Below are positions 47,452 through 57,459 of a DNA stretch of 64,000 nucleotides, one piece after another. Source of the stretch: Rhodeus uyekii. Its lineage: Eukaryota; Chordata; Actinopteri; Cypriniformes; Acheilognathidae. The DNA is taken from the NCBI GenBank assembly GCA_037043235.1, contig JAWRVZ010000063.1, positions 1,371,501 to 1,435,500 of the forward strand, read 5' to 3'. A program made the translations under genes and the position numbers. The first letter of the stretch is position 1. Each line of letters starts with the position of its first letter. The notes below the pieces were generated by a model. That model ran no database searches. It was given only the letters and a program-made list of their open reading frames with translations, and was not told where the DNA came from.

Positions 47452-47669
47452 TTTGCCAAAGGAAAGGAAGTTGCCTAATAATTATGCACACCTGATATAG
47501 GGTGTTGATGTCATTAGACCACACCCCTTCTCATTACAGAGATGCACATCACCTAATATGCTTAATTGGTAGTAGGCTTTCCAGCCTATACAGCTTGGAG
47601 TAAGACAACATGCATAACGAGGATGATGTGGTCAAAATACTCATTTGCCTAATAATTCTGCACTCCCTG

Positions 47670-48638
47670 TATGTTGCCTATGCAATTAAAATTGTATGAA
47701 TTAAAATTGCATAGGCTCCACATTTAATGTAAGTGGTATATAAAATTGGCCTTAAGCCTTTTTTTTCATTTTCTGTTGCTTTGTTCAGTGCATCCTGTTT
47801 AAGTTTAGTTCAAGAAAAGGTTTGCTCCTCTATCTGACAGTTGCTCATTTACAGATCGAGGTCTGTTTCACTGCTCAAGGCAATGAATAAGAGCCACTTT
47901 TTGGCCACTCTCTGCCAGGTGCAAAAATTCTTAAAAGAGCAGAATATAATGTCTACCACTCTGCAGGACACAAAGGCAAGAGTTAACCTTAAGGCCATTT
48001 AACAACAGGAATCAGACTCTTCCAGAGTCAGCACAGTTTGAGTATCATCCATGTACAAACTGTAGTGACCTGCCAGGGGCTTTGTGGCTGTTTTGCCTGC
48101 TTGACACTGTCCAGAGCTTCTGAAGGAACCAGAGTTTCAAAGTGTGAAAACTGAACTTCCCAAAGCTAATTGAACAGGGTTTATATACTGCACGCAACAA
48201 TTAGATGTAAAGTGGAAAGGAAATATAAAATATTCACTGTATACTGTAGGGATGTGCCCAAAGCCTAAATCTAAATTAGGAAATGCACAGTAAATGAATT
48301 ACACATTCCATGGAGCCCCTAAAGGGACATGGTTTCTGCAGTAGTCGAATACGTTACAGTACATCATATTTCACTTATCACATGAAGATAATGAAGATAA
48401 GATGTGTGGTCAGTACTGCTACTCCCTATACACGTGGTAAACTTGATGCAAAAATGAAAGAGAGAGTAAAAAGCAAGTGTGCATTCAACATCGATTTCAA
48501 TACCTAGCATATTGATAGCGGCTTCCTTACGCCAGCAAATTATATACAATATAATTACCCAATATGTAAAGCAAAAGAACGCAAAAGCATGGAAATAATA
48601 ATACTTTTTCCTCCCATCTCGTTTTTCTTTCCACGTCC
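47670..48638. other. Unannotated interval
   Basis: 47673-47715 holds a small hairpin ('gcctatgcaatt' inverted). 47880-48130 is moderately GC-balanced. No gene supported. Confidence 0.5.
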
Positions 48639-48646
48639 CTTTAGGG

Positions 48647-49365
48647 CAGGGGTGGGCAAACAATTTGTCTCGCGGGCCACATTGGTTTCTTAAAATTGAC
48701 AGAGGGGCCGAGGTGAAGGTCATACCTGTGCATTTACTTATAAGAAATCCTAGAAAACCTGTATAAAGTATAGTTTGGTCTTAAATCACTCAACTGGGAC
48801 ACGTGAAATTACAACAAAACAATATTAATACAATTTAATCGACAGAAAAACCATAATATGCAATGTGACTGAATCATATATTTGCCTCAGCTCTAGATTG
48901 GCAATCACTGGCGTCCAATCACAACTGACCTCTGGAAAAAAGGGAACTAACCAATGACGTTTGATGTTACTATAACAAGAGCAAGACCCCCCCCCCACGA
49001 CTGACAAAAATAAAAGTGCTCTAAAAGTGCTCTCAAAAACAGCAGTCGAGAGCGGGCGAATGTTTACCCGTATTTACGTGTAGCTCTGTTTTCCGCTCGC
49101 GGATGTAATTTCTGAGCGCGTAAACATCAGTTTTGCGCTCGTTCCTTTTTAGCACGGAATTAACACCATAAAGGGGGGTGTAGAGGGGTTTGCGACACAC
49201 GCCTACTCTCCAGCACAGCTTCAGCGCCACTGCCGCTTCCAGCCGCGACAGAGTGACATTACAGGGAAATGTAAAATGAAGGAGGTTTAATGCAAGTTAG
49301 GCGGGCCGGATTAAAAAGCCCAACAGGCCGGATATGGCACGCGGGCCGTAGTTTGCCCACCCCTG
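48647..49365. mobile_element. hAT (Charlie-like) non-autonomous transposon, 719 bp
   Basis: Ends caggggtgggcaaac and gtttgcccacccctg are perfect 15-bp inverted repeats. CTTTAGGG lies on both sides (48639-48646, 49366-49373), a perfect 8-bp target duplication diagnostic of hAT. Subterminal 'cgcgggccac/gcgggccgta' motifs are typical. No transposase inside. Confidence 0.95.
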
Positions 49366-49422
49366 CTTTAGGGGATATGTAAAATGCGTAATTTTCCTTC
49401 TTAAAAAAGTATTCGGCTTTGT

Positions 49423-50272
49423 CACCTAAAGGATTATTAGGAACACCATACTAATACTGTGTTTGACCCGCTTTCGCCTTCAGAACTGCCTTAATTCTAC
49501 GTGGCATTGATTCAACAAGGTGCAGAAAGCATTCTTTAGAAATGTTGGCCCATAATGACAGGATAGCATCTTGCAGTTGATGGAGATTTGTGGGATGCAC
49601 ATCCAGGGCACGAAGCTCCCGTTCCACCACATCCCAACGATGCTCTATTGGGTTGAGATCAGGTGACTGTGGGGGCTATTTTAGTACAGCGAACTCATTG
49701 TCATGTTCAAGAAACCCATTTGAAATGATTCGAGCTTTGTGACATGGTGCATTATCCTGCTGGATGTAGCCATCAGAGGATGGTACATGGTGGTCATAAA
49801 GGGATGGACATGGCCAGAAACCAATGCTCAGGTAGGCCGTGGCATTTAAACAATGCCCAATTGGCACTAAGGGGCCTAAAGTGTGCCAAGAAAACATCCC
49901 CCACACCATTACACCACCACCACCAGCCTGTACAGTGGTAACAAGGCATGATGGATCCATGTTCTCATTCTGTTTATGTCAAATTCTGACTCTACCATCG
50001 AGAAATCGAGACTCATCAGAACAGGCAACATTTTTCCAGTCTTCAACTGTCCAATTTTGGTGAGCTTGTGCAAATTGTAGCCTCTTTTTCCTATTTGTAG
50101 TGGAGATGAGTGATACCCGGTGGGGTGTTCTGCTGTTGTAGTTCAGGAGATTGTCTTGACCAGGACCACAACACTAAATGCATTGAAACAACTGTCATGT
50201 GATTGGTTGATTAGATAATTGCATTAATGAGAAATTGAACAGGTGCTCCTAATAATCCTTTAGGTAAGTGTA
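49423..50272 (-). mobile_element. Tc1-like transposon (DD36E type), internally deleted
   Basis: Ends 'cacctaaaggattattagga' and 'tcctaataatcctttaggta' are inverted repeats with TA beyond the right one (tgta). About 850 bp remain of an expected length near 1.2-1.6 kb; the DNA-binding domain of the transposase is missing. Confidence 0.88.
49560..50100 (-). pseudogene. Tc1 transposase remnant with nonsense mutation
   Basis: Minus-strand order: NRKKRLQFAQAHQNW, NVACSDESRF (first Asp), a lesion, then GGGGVMVWGMFSWHTLGPLV, GYIQQDNAPCHKARI (second Asp), EHDNEFAVLK, then TAG in place of the conserved Trp, followed by PPQSPDLNPIEHRWDVVERE (Glu). Counting through the stop, 36 residues separate the last Asp and Glu. 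Inactive: stop codon, frameshift and missing N terminus. Confidence 0.85.
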
Positions 50273-52288
50273 TATTATCAGTATTAAACTGAGGGCTCTA
50301 TCAATAAACAATCATAAATAGATCTGACATTGGAGAGTCAACTAGTCAACAAAGTGGTCTTAGACTGGTTTTGGGTTAACTTGATCACAATTGAATGCTT
50401 TTTTTAGGGGGTATTTACATGATGCGTTCTTGCGTTCACAAACTATTACTTGAGTAACTGGCAGTGAGCATTAAAATTTGTTTAGTAATTGAGAAAGTCA
50501 AATTATTGCAGCCTTGGTTAACATAAGAGACTTCTTTCAAAATCTCACTCACCCAAACTTTTGAATGACAATGTGTTAATTTAGGCCTACATATTTATTT
50601 TATGGACACACTCACACTACAAAAAGTCTAGATAAACCAGGCAACCTTAATGATAGACTAGGTGAGCATCATGGCTGATCCCTAGAATATTAAAACACTA
50701 TTTTTTCCAGATTAGATCACATTTTATTATTCAATCCATAGCTATGAATGCATAATGCACATCACTGGATGGTGCTTTGTCCTACCTTGTCTGACAGCTT
50801 TGTCTGACTTCCTAAGCCAGGGGAGAGCCGATCTACCCGCCACCTGCTCAGGCCCGATTCAGGGAACGCTCCACTCGTTCAGCATCTCCATGACGGATGA
50901 GTAGTCTGCAGGGCCATGTTAACCATAATGGAAACCATGATCACGACCAAGCTTGGCGCTCCCATCCCGTAGTCCATAAAAAGACCCCCTAACCTTGAAA
51001 CTTCAGTCAGCTCTGCTTAGCTTTTGAATCGATCACAGCACGCTAAGGAGCTATGACTGCAGGCTTGAATGAGAGATGAGATTAACCATAATGCTTAATA
51101 ACTGATTCACCTGTTCAACACGATCAGCTGCCTTTCTGTTCAGTTGCTCTCTAAGATGGTTTGTTGTTAGAGATAAAGGAAGATAGATTCATGCTGAGAG
51201 GTAGTTAAATGTGGACCGTTTGATTCTGTATTAGTCCTCTAAAAGAAAACTGATGATTTTCCATGTGTTCTAATATAAAAGTATGTTTTTTTAATGTTTT
51301 GTGAACAGAAAATCTGGGGGATGGATTGTATCCCGTGGAAAATAACCTTCACTAGAGAGTAATGTCAACCAGTCAGCAGGGGGTTGGAATCAAAGAACCT
51401 ATTTATCAAGCTAAATGACTATGGCTTGGAGACCAGACCCAATCATTTGCTTGGTAACACTTACAAATTTTTGTCTGTCCTGGATGTTGCCTGTCACACT
51501 TGAGATCCTTATTGACTGGGAGGGCAAAGTTTTAGAGGACCATAACAAATTCAAGAGAACATTGCCTTTCGATCTCAACCCAACAAGCAAAAATCAGTGA
51601 ACAACCGAGAGAACAATTCCTAAATGAAACAACCAAGCCAACTGCTGAACTTACACTAACCGTGATACTGTCAAAGCAATTTTTATGCTTGCATTTTTTT
51701 ATATACAACCCAAACCCATTGGGAAAACTTGACTATGCGGCGAAATTTCTGCAAAATGATATTGCGTTGCTACATTTTTGAAGTGAAATGTCTAGTGACT
51801 AAGTGCTAAAAGTGTTGTTTTATTTTGGAATCGATGAATCTGAAAATGCTTTATATCATTAGTTGTACTGCATGTCGGAAATGAAATGAACAGTCAGTGG
51901 ATAACGCTCTATCATGTTTGAAAATAACATACTACCTATACTAATCCTTGCCCTAAACTCGGGCAACAGTGTTCACCATGCCATTTTTGCAGGACTCATA
52001 CCCAAGTAATCTGCATCATAATTGCAATGCTGTACCAGGTGAGATACTGAGCTAGTTTACTACATGTAAAAGCATGTATTGGTTGACAAATTATGCACTA
52101 TAAAAGTGTTTTGAGGTCACAAAAGGAATTGCTTGAAAGTTAATCTGCCCTTGTAATAATCGTCAATGTGAAAAAGAATACAAGTTTTAGGTGTTCTAGT
52201 CCTTAGTGTTCAATTCAGCTGGAAACTGCAGTTAATTTTCTGTATAGCTACGTTTTGAGAGATTTGCAAAAATGTAGGTAGGGTCTAT
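50273..52288. other. Unannotated interval
   Basis: 50495-50575 carries phrases of the repeat at 10112 ('aacataagagacttctttca', 'cacccaaacttttgaatgac'). 50780-51000 is more GC-rich ('ccgatctacccgccacctgc') and looks single-copy; it may be regulatory but nothing shows it. No gene. Confidence 0.5.
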
Positions 52289-52566
52289 GTGATTTTGCCA
52301 AGTAAGACATGCTCCTGGATCAACATATTTTGTTGATCCTGGAACAACATTCCTGTCTGAGAATCCCAACCTCTAAGCCTAACTCTATCCATCAGAGGGA
52401 AATGATAGCTGAATAACACTGATGTAAGAGCACCAAACCTTGGTTTTAAATCTAAACTTGACATAAACTGTAAACTTGTCTCTCAAATCTTATTGGTTGA
52501 TTGCAATGTTGATCCAAGACCAACAAATATGTTGATCCAGGAACATGCTTTACTTGGTGAAATCAC
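52289..52566. repeat. Foldback/MITE element (278 bp)
   Basis: The left arm 'gtgattttgccaagtaagac', 'atgctcctggatcaacatat' and the right arm read in reverse 'gtgatttcaccaagtaaagc', 'atgttcctggatcaacatat' are inverted over about 60 bp. The interior has 'ggatcaac' repeats on both strands. No coding capacity. Confidence 0.85.
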
Positions 52567-53408
52567 TTTCACCGTGTAGGTAGAAGTGCATTTATGAGTC
52601 TATGTTGTTTATATGCCCAGACATACTTGACTAAAGCATGCAGGAAAAAAACTCTTGAGAAATAATTACAAGGAAAAACAAGTTCAGAAACAAACCACGG
52701 AAGGTTCCACTGAGCCGTATCTTGCAGATTGAGAGGACTTCCAAAGACTGCATAACAAACTCATTACCATGCCATGCCATAAACACAAAGCCATTTTTTT
52801 TGTCTCTTCAAACATTCACTTCATTTAACTGCTGCGAAGGACATCTCCTCTGCCCTTTCAGGTGTGACAAATAAACAACAATGCTTCTAACTTTTGTTTT
52901 CCCTCTGACTCACTGTGGGCTTCTGGGATTTAAAGCTTTATTGATTTGCATTTGTCATATCAATAAGTCGGGGTGTTAAAGGAAGTATGTGTTGAGTTGA
53001 GTATAGTTATTACTTATTACAAGGAAATAAGTGCTTTAAGTGAAAGGAAGTATAAGGTGCTTTGAAGCTTATGAGGACAATATTTCTGAATGTACTATGA
53101 AACCTGCCAAGTTAAAACATATTGCCTTTTGTCTTTAGCAGAGTAAGAAAAGGAAATTAAGGGAAGACCTTAGTTTAAGATACTAATGTTCAACCTTTTC
53201 AAGGCCAAGGATCCCTTGTGGAAAAACTGGACAGGGACAATTTAAATTATTTAAATAATCTTTAACAAATCACAAACGGATTCATATATAACCACTTATG
53301 TTCACAATAAGGTTCCATTTGTTAATATTAGCTAACAATACTTCTAAGGTATTTATTAATCTTATTTAACATTCATTTCAACACATTATAAAAATAAAAA
53401 AAGTGGTA
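52567..53408. other. Unannotated stretch
   Basis: Nothing recognised. Confidence 0.5.
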
Positions 53409-54468
53409 CAGTGGAACCGAACCCACTTATCTCGAGCTCGGTTAACTCGCCAACCCTGTTATGTTGACATTTTTGAAGTGGAACCGCCAAACTCCTTATT
53501 TTTCTTAGCATTTTCTTATCAGTTATGTCGATTCTTTTATGTTGCCGAACCGTGCCGTGCAGCCGCAGAAGAATTAGCGGAAAAATCAAGCTTTACAGAT
53601 GCTATTTTGGAGGTGGAGGCACAGGAGTTCACCTTCACTGTCCCGGAATTCCCAGATTACATTGACATCGACAATCATGTCATTACTGTTTAGAAGCTTT
53701 TGTTTTCAAGCAGACCGTTAAAGGCAAAAAGCAACTAAGCATTTTAGATTTTGTAAAGAAACCATAGTAACCGGTTCTATTCAGAACTATGTCAGAGCGA
53801 AATGACTGCGTTATGAGCGAATGTGTTTATGTGTGTTGTGACTGTTTATGCTTTGAGCGAAATTGTGTTTGCAATGTTGGAGAATATAATTCAAGGTTTG
53901 TAATGAGAATCGAAGGTGGTTTTTATCGTATACTGGTAAATCTTGCACCGTGGTTGACGACTGCTCAGACTTTAAATGGAAACGAAAGAAAACTCAAAGC
54001 GATTAAACTGGTCACACAAGCTTTATAGATGGGTTTCGTACCAGCACACTCTTCTCAAACATGTAAAGAGTGTAAGTTCAAACCAGGAAAAAAAAACATC
54101 ACAAATAAAAGAAGGAAAATAGAAACAGTAGATTATGCTATATAACAGTCAGCGGTCGAGCGGCCATCTCTCTCCTCACTCTAAAACGCTCTCCTCCCCG
54201 TGTGCGCTCACACCAGAACAGCATGCAACAACAGCATACACCGTCTTAAAGGTGTATTCCCAACATAAACAAAATAGCCGTTACAATCTTCGCTGTTAGT
54301 TGGTGCACATATGCCTTTTGTTGTTAACAAACATATACAGTGTATGTACATTTTTATAGCATGCTGATCACTTCATCAAACAAATCGCCATATTGGCTTT
54401 TGGTTATCTCGATCATCTCAACGCTTTTTTGCAACCCCCGAGGCCGTCGACATAACCAGGTTCCACTG
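53409..54468 (+). mobile_element. Tigger-like element, family 3, copy C (1,060 bp, longest)
   Basis: Left end cagtggaaccgaacccactt; right end ataaccaggttccactg, with TA on both sides (53407-53408, 54469-54470). It contains both the transposase-tail-like frame (to 53693) and the internal segment shared with copy B. 'ttatctcgatcatctcaacg' near the right end is part of subterminal 'cgagataacc' repeats. Confidence 0.9.
53571..53693 (+). pseudogene. Transposase C-terminal tail in Tigger-like copy C
   Basis: In frame: AEELAEKSSFTDAILEVEAQ, EFTFTVPEFPDYIDIDNHVI, TV, stop at 53691-53693. Copy A has the homologous DNA (30355-30450) with frameshifts. The acidic composition and location near the 5' end of the remnant fit a pogo/Tigger tail, left after deletion of the catalytic domain. 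Identification by composition only. Confidence 0.4.
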
Positions 54469-54484
54469 TATATGTTACAATCCA

Positions 54485-54728
54485 ATGGACCTGAGCTAAC
54501 GATGTGTTATGTGTCTGACGTGTGTTTTCTTCCTGGTTCCTCCTGTGCTCTCCCAGTGTTTTTCCATGCACCTGTTTCATAATCAAGCTCCTCATTAGTC
54601 TTGTCAGCTGTGTCTTGTTCTCCCTATCATCCCCTGCATATATCCTCCCTGTGTTTCCTTCATTCTTGGTCTGTGATCAGCTATGGTACGTCGAGCTCTG
54701 TCCTGCATTTTTTTTTTTTTTTTTTTTA
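54485..54728 (+). repeat. LTR-like fragment plus poly-T tract
   Basis: 'cctgcatatatcctccctgt' and 'tgttctccctatcatcccct' resemble the pyrimidine-rich, TATA-containing middle of the LTRs at 56846 and 61886. A T run lies at 54709-54727. Boundaries unclear. Confidence 0.35.
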
Positions 54729-54964
54729 CGTTTTGCAAGATTCATGCCCTTTTGGTCGATGAAAGTGATTTGATTTGAGGTTTCGTCATCAAAGACATTT
54801 TGAGTTATTCCTTGTCTTCTCACCTTCATTTGAACCACAACAACCCTGATACAATGAGCAGATGTGTTTTTAAAATTTAATCAAACAATATTAATAAACA
54901 CTGCAATAAATGTATTGCTTATAGTCACATTAGTTATATTATATAACATATAATTTATGTTTAC
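54729..54964. other. Spacer
   Basis: Nothing recognised. Confidence 0.5.
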
Positions 54965-55085
54965 AACTTTCCTGTAGCTCAATCAGTAGAGCACTGATGC
55001 AGTGCTTACAACACCAAGGTCATGGGTTCAATCCCAGGGAAAGCAAGAACTGATTCAATGTGTTCCTTGAATGCAATGTAAATTA
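54965..55085 (+). repeat. tRNA-derived SINE (copy 5), best tRNA-like head
   Basis: 'cctgtagctcaatcagtaga' (A box), 'ggtcatgggttcaatcccag' (B box), 'gcaagaactgattcaatgtg', then truncated before the tail. No acceptor stem or anticodon arm folds properly, so not a functional tRNA. Confidence 0.85.
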
Positions 55086-55924
55086 TTTATAAATATGCTG
55101 TTGTTCATCATTAATTCATGTTCATTCAAACTCATGCTAATGTAATATATTATAATACTTAATGTGTAGAGCACTAGAGCAGGCCGTAAAATGATACCTT
55201 TTGATATCAGTCACTGTGATCCAGGCCGATATATAAATATAAAAATTTAATCAAGCCTTTGAAAATATGGAATTTGTGAATAACATGCAAATTCATGCGA
55301 TTCATTATTTTTTCGTACTAAGTAGTGTAGCCAACTAGACATTTACCAGATTTTTTTTTTCCTGAGTTTCCATATGGCTGGACATCCTACACAAGAGCTG
55401 AAAATAGGAACTGCGCTAATTAATGTGGATGAGGAAACATAAAAAGAATAATGAGGTCCTTAGAACTGGTTGGTACAAATCACACTCAAAGACGAGGACT
55501 TAAAAAAGTGGTTGTTAATTGCAGAAAAAATGTATGTAGTTTTGAAAATAAGATCTAACCTGAAACAATACTACAAATATGTGTTAATATGTTAAATATA
55601 TTTTTGTTTCTATGGAGAACCAACAACTCCATGGAACAGGCTCCATGATTAAGTCAGATTATGTCAGGGTTTGTGGATAAAACACACCAGACTGCACAAA
55701 TATTCCATAATCTGACAAATGCTGATTGAACATGTTCAGTCGGGCAAGAACAGACACCAACAGTATTAACACAATGATCCACAACCTTTGGAAGTTGAAG
55801 TTTGTTGGAGCAGCATGAACTAGCTTTACCCCTAAACATCACTGATCTGAAGAGGAGCTGCCCTTCAGAAGACCACTGATTTATTACTTTAAGTTATTGC
55901 AACTAAAGATGGTTGTACAATATA
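55086..55924. other. Unannotated stretch
   Basis: AT-rich; nothing recognised. Confidence 0.5.
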
Positions 55925-56030
55925 TGCAATAGATTTTTTAAGTTAATTAATACTTTTGCACAGCAAGGGTGCATTAAATTGATGAAAAGTGACATTAAAG
56001 ACTTTTGTTAAATAAATACATTTTATTTTG
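55925..56030 (-). repeat. Interspersed repeat fragment (family of 10112)
   Basis: 'cagcaagggtgcattaaatt' and 'gatgaaaagtgacattaaag' in reverse orientation. Confidence 0.6.
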
Positions 56031-56276
56031 TGTCACATGATTAACCTAGTAATGTCCTCTTACATAACTGAGAGCTGAGGAAGGGTGTAATTGGTTTTCT
56101 ACATGACCAAATAAGGTGACCCTGAACTTGCCAGACATTACATCAGATTTAAGTGACCTCTAATTTCCCCTTTCAGCCACTAGGTGATACATGAGTAATA
56201 AACTTATTCCAACGAACAAAAAAAAGTCACGGGAAAGCCAAAACGAGATCTAATTATTCACTCAAGGTTTTAAAGC

Positions 56277-56335
56277 AGGGGCGGGCAAATTTTTATGCAC
56301 ACGGGACATACAGGACTTTAAATAGTAACCTACAT
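56277..56335 (+). repeat. Orphan hAT terminus
   Basis: 'caggggcgggcaaatttt' resembles the 15-bp terminus of the hAT at 48647. No matching opposite end found nearby. Confidence 0.4.
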
Positions 56336-56396
56336 GAGAGGACATTATTTTAACACCGTCTACATTCATGAAAACTATATTTAACATTTATTTTGA

Positions 56397-56690
56397 TCAT
56401 GAATTACTGTCAAAGAATAGGACATCAATGGAATCATGCATCAAGATCAGGACAGCTCTTTTGAAAGGTCTCCTTATCTGATGAATGGACTTCCTGTCCA
56501 TGACATTTTTCTCAAGCATCAATGGCACAGCCACATCAGGACTCAGTGTTGGCCAGCGGGCATTTTTGCTTACTTGTACAATGTTTATGTACCTGGCTAG
56601 TTCCTTAATGTCATGATCTTTAAGGTGATAATGATTTTCAATAAGAAAAGATGGTGTGACATTTTCATCAAAGTCTGTCTCATCCAACAA
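56397..56690 (-). CDS. Unidentified ORF fragment, 97 codons
   Basis: The minus-strand frame shows LLDETDFDENVTPSFLIENH, KDHDIKELARYINIVQVSKN, ARWPTLSPDVAVPLMLEKNV and RRPFKRAVLILMHDS. Its amino-acid composition looks protein-like rather than repeat-derived. I recognise no domain. It lies between an orphan hAT end and a Tigger-like element, so it may be a piece of a transposon protein or a host exon fragment. Confidence 0.25.
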   Translation of the reverse strand: MLDETDFDENVTPSFLIENHYHLKDHDIKELARYINIVQVSKNARWPTLSPDVAVPLMLEKNVMDRKSIHQIRRPFKRAVLILMHDSIDVLFFDSNS

Positions 56691-56782
56691 TTTGGGAGAA
56701 AGGTTATGAGTATTGGCATGTTACTTCATATTTATTCTGTGATCGCCGTCCTCTCCTTCCAATTTAAACTTTGGCAATGCAT

Positions 56783-57459
56783 ATTAATACATCCCTCAAA
56801 AATATTTATCGGAAAAAATTAAAATAAAAAATACCGCCATATCGGTGTCACAGTCTTGTCGCGTCTATCACATCCAGGTTCCTCTCTGTCTTCCAGATCC
56901 TTCCCCATCCTGTCTTGTTACTCAATTGCCCCTTTAATTATATCAGCGAATTCCCATTTCCTTATGTACTGAAACCCTCATGTTCTCCCTGATCTTGGTT
57001 GGTAATCGTCAGTGTTTAGATGGATGTTCGTGTGTGTGGATGTATTTCCCCCGTGTTCCTCAGGAAGTTAGAGTTTTGCACCATCCGTGCTCTTTTTTTT
57101 CTCCTTTGTTAATAAAGTATTTCTGTTTGAATCTCCATGTCTCTGCGTCTGCTCCGCATCGCACCCCAGCATCAGTGCATGACAATCGGAAGCCGTATTG
57201 CGGAAAGCAGCGTTGTTTCATCGTGATGTGAGAGAAACGGTTTCCCAGGATGCCAGACAAAGAGAGAAACTCTCTCAGAGGCTTTGTACACACCCACGGC
57301 ACTCAGACAAGACACGTGATTGGTTCCCGGCTCGAGGTCGACGAATGAGAGCACGAGTGGATGTATCCCGTGAGCTGATTGGCTGATCCTACTTTGCGGA
57401 TTTTCACCTATCGCGGGGGGTTCCGGTCCACATTAACTGCAATAAACGAGGGATTACTG
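56783..57459 (+). mobile_element. Tigger-like element, family 2, copy 2, split by a solo LTR
   Basis: The left part 56783-56845 ('catccctcaaaaatatttat', 'aataccgccatatcgg') and the right part 57185-57459 ('agccgtattgcggaaagcag' to 'aataaacgagggattactg', then TA) join into one family-2 element once 56846-57189 is removed. The left terminus has an internal deletion of about 35 bp. Confidence 0.85.
56846..57184 (+). mobile_element. Solo LTR (339 bp) with 5-bp target duplication
   Basis: Starts TGTCACAGTCTTGTC and ends GTGCATGACA. ATCGG stands on both sides (56841-56845, 57185-57189). AATAAA at 57111-57116 lies about 70 bp before the end. No internal region or second LTR, so it derives from LTR-LTR recombination. 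Confidence 0.9.

Larger units (their letters stand above)
46350..47669 (-). mobile_element. Tc1-like DNA transposon (DD37E type), 3' end lost
   Basis: The 5' terminus on the minus strand is CAGGGAGTGCAGAATTATTA, next to TA at 47670-47671. A second copy of the core motif, 'gcctaataattatgcacacc' (47473-47493), lies about 170 bp inside, like the inner binding site of IR/DR-type fish Tc1 elements. The transposase follows, with one frameshift. The 3' inverted repeat is missing; the element fades near 46350 beside the pentanucleotide repeats. Confidence 0.92.

Noticed and set aside
54965..55085. Functional tRNA gene
   Set aside because: A and B boxes are present but the cloverleaf is incomplete and the same body recurs in five dispersed SINE copies.
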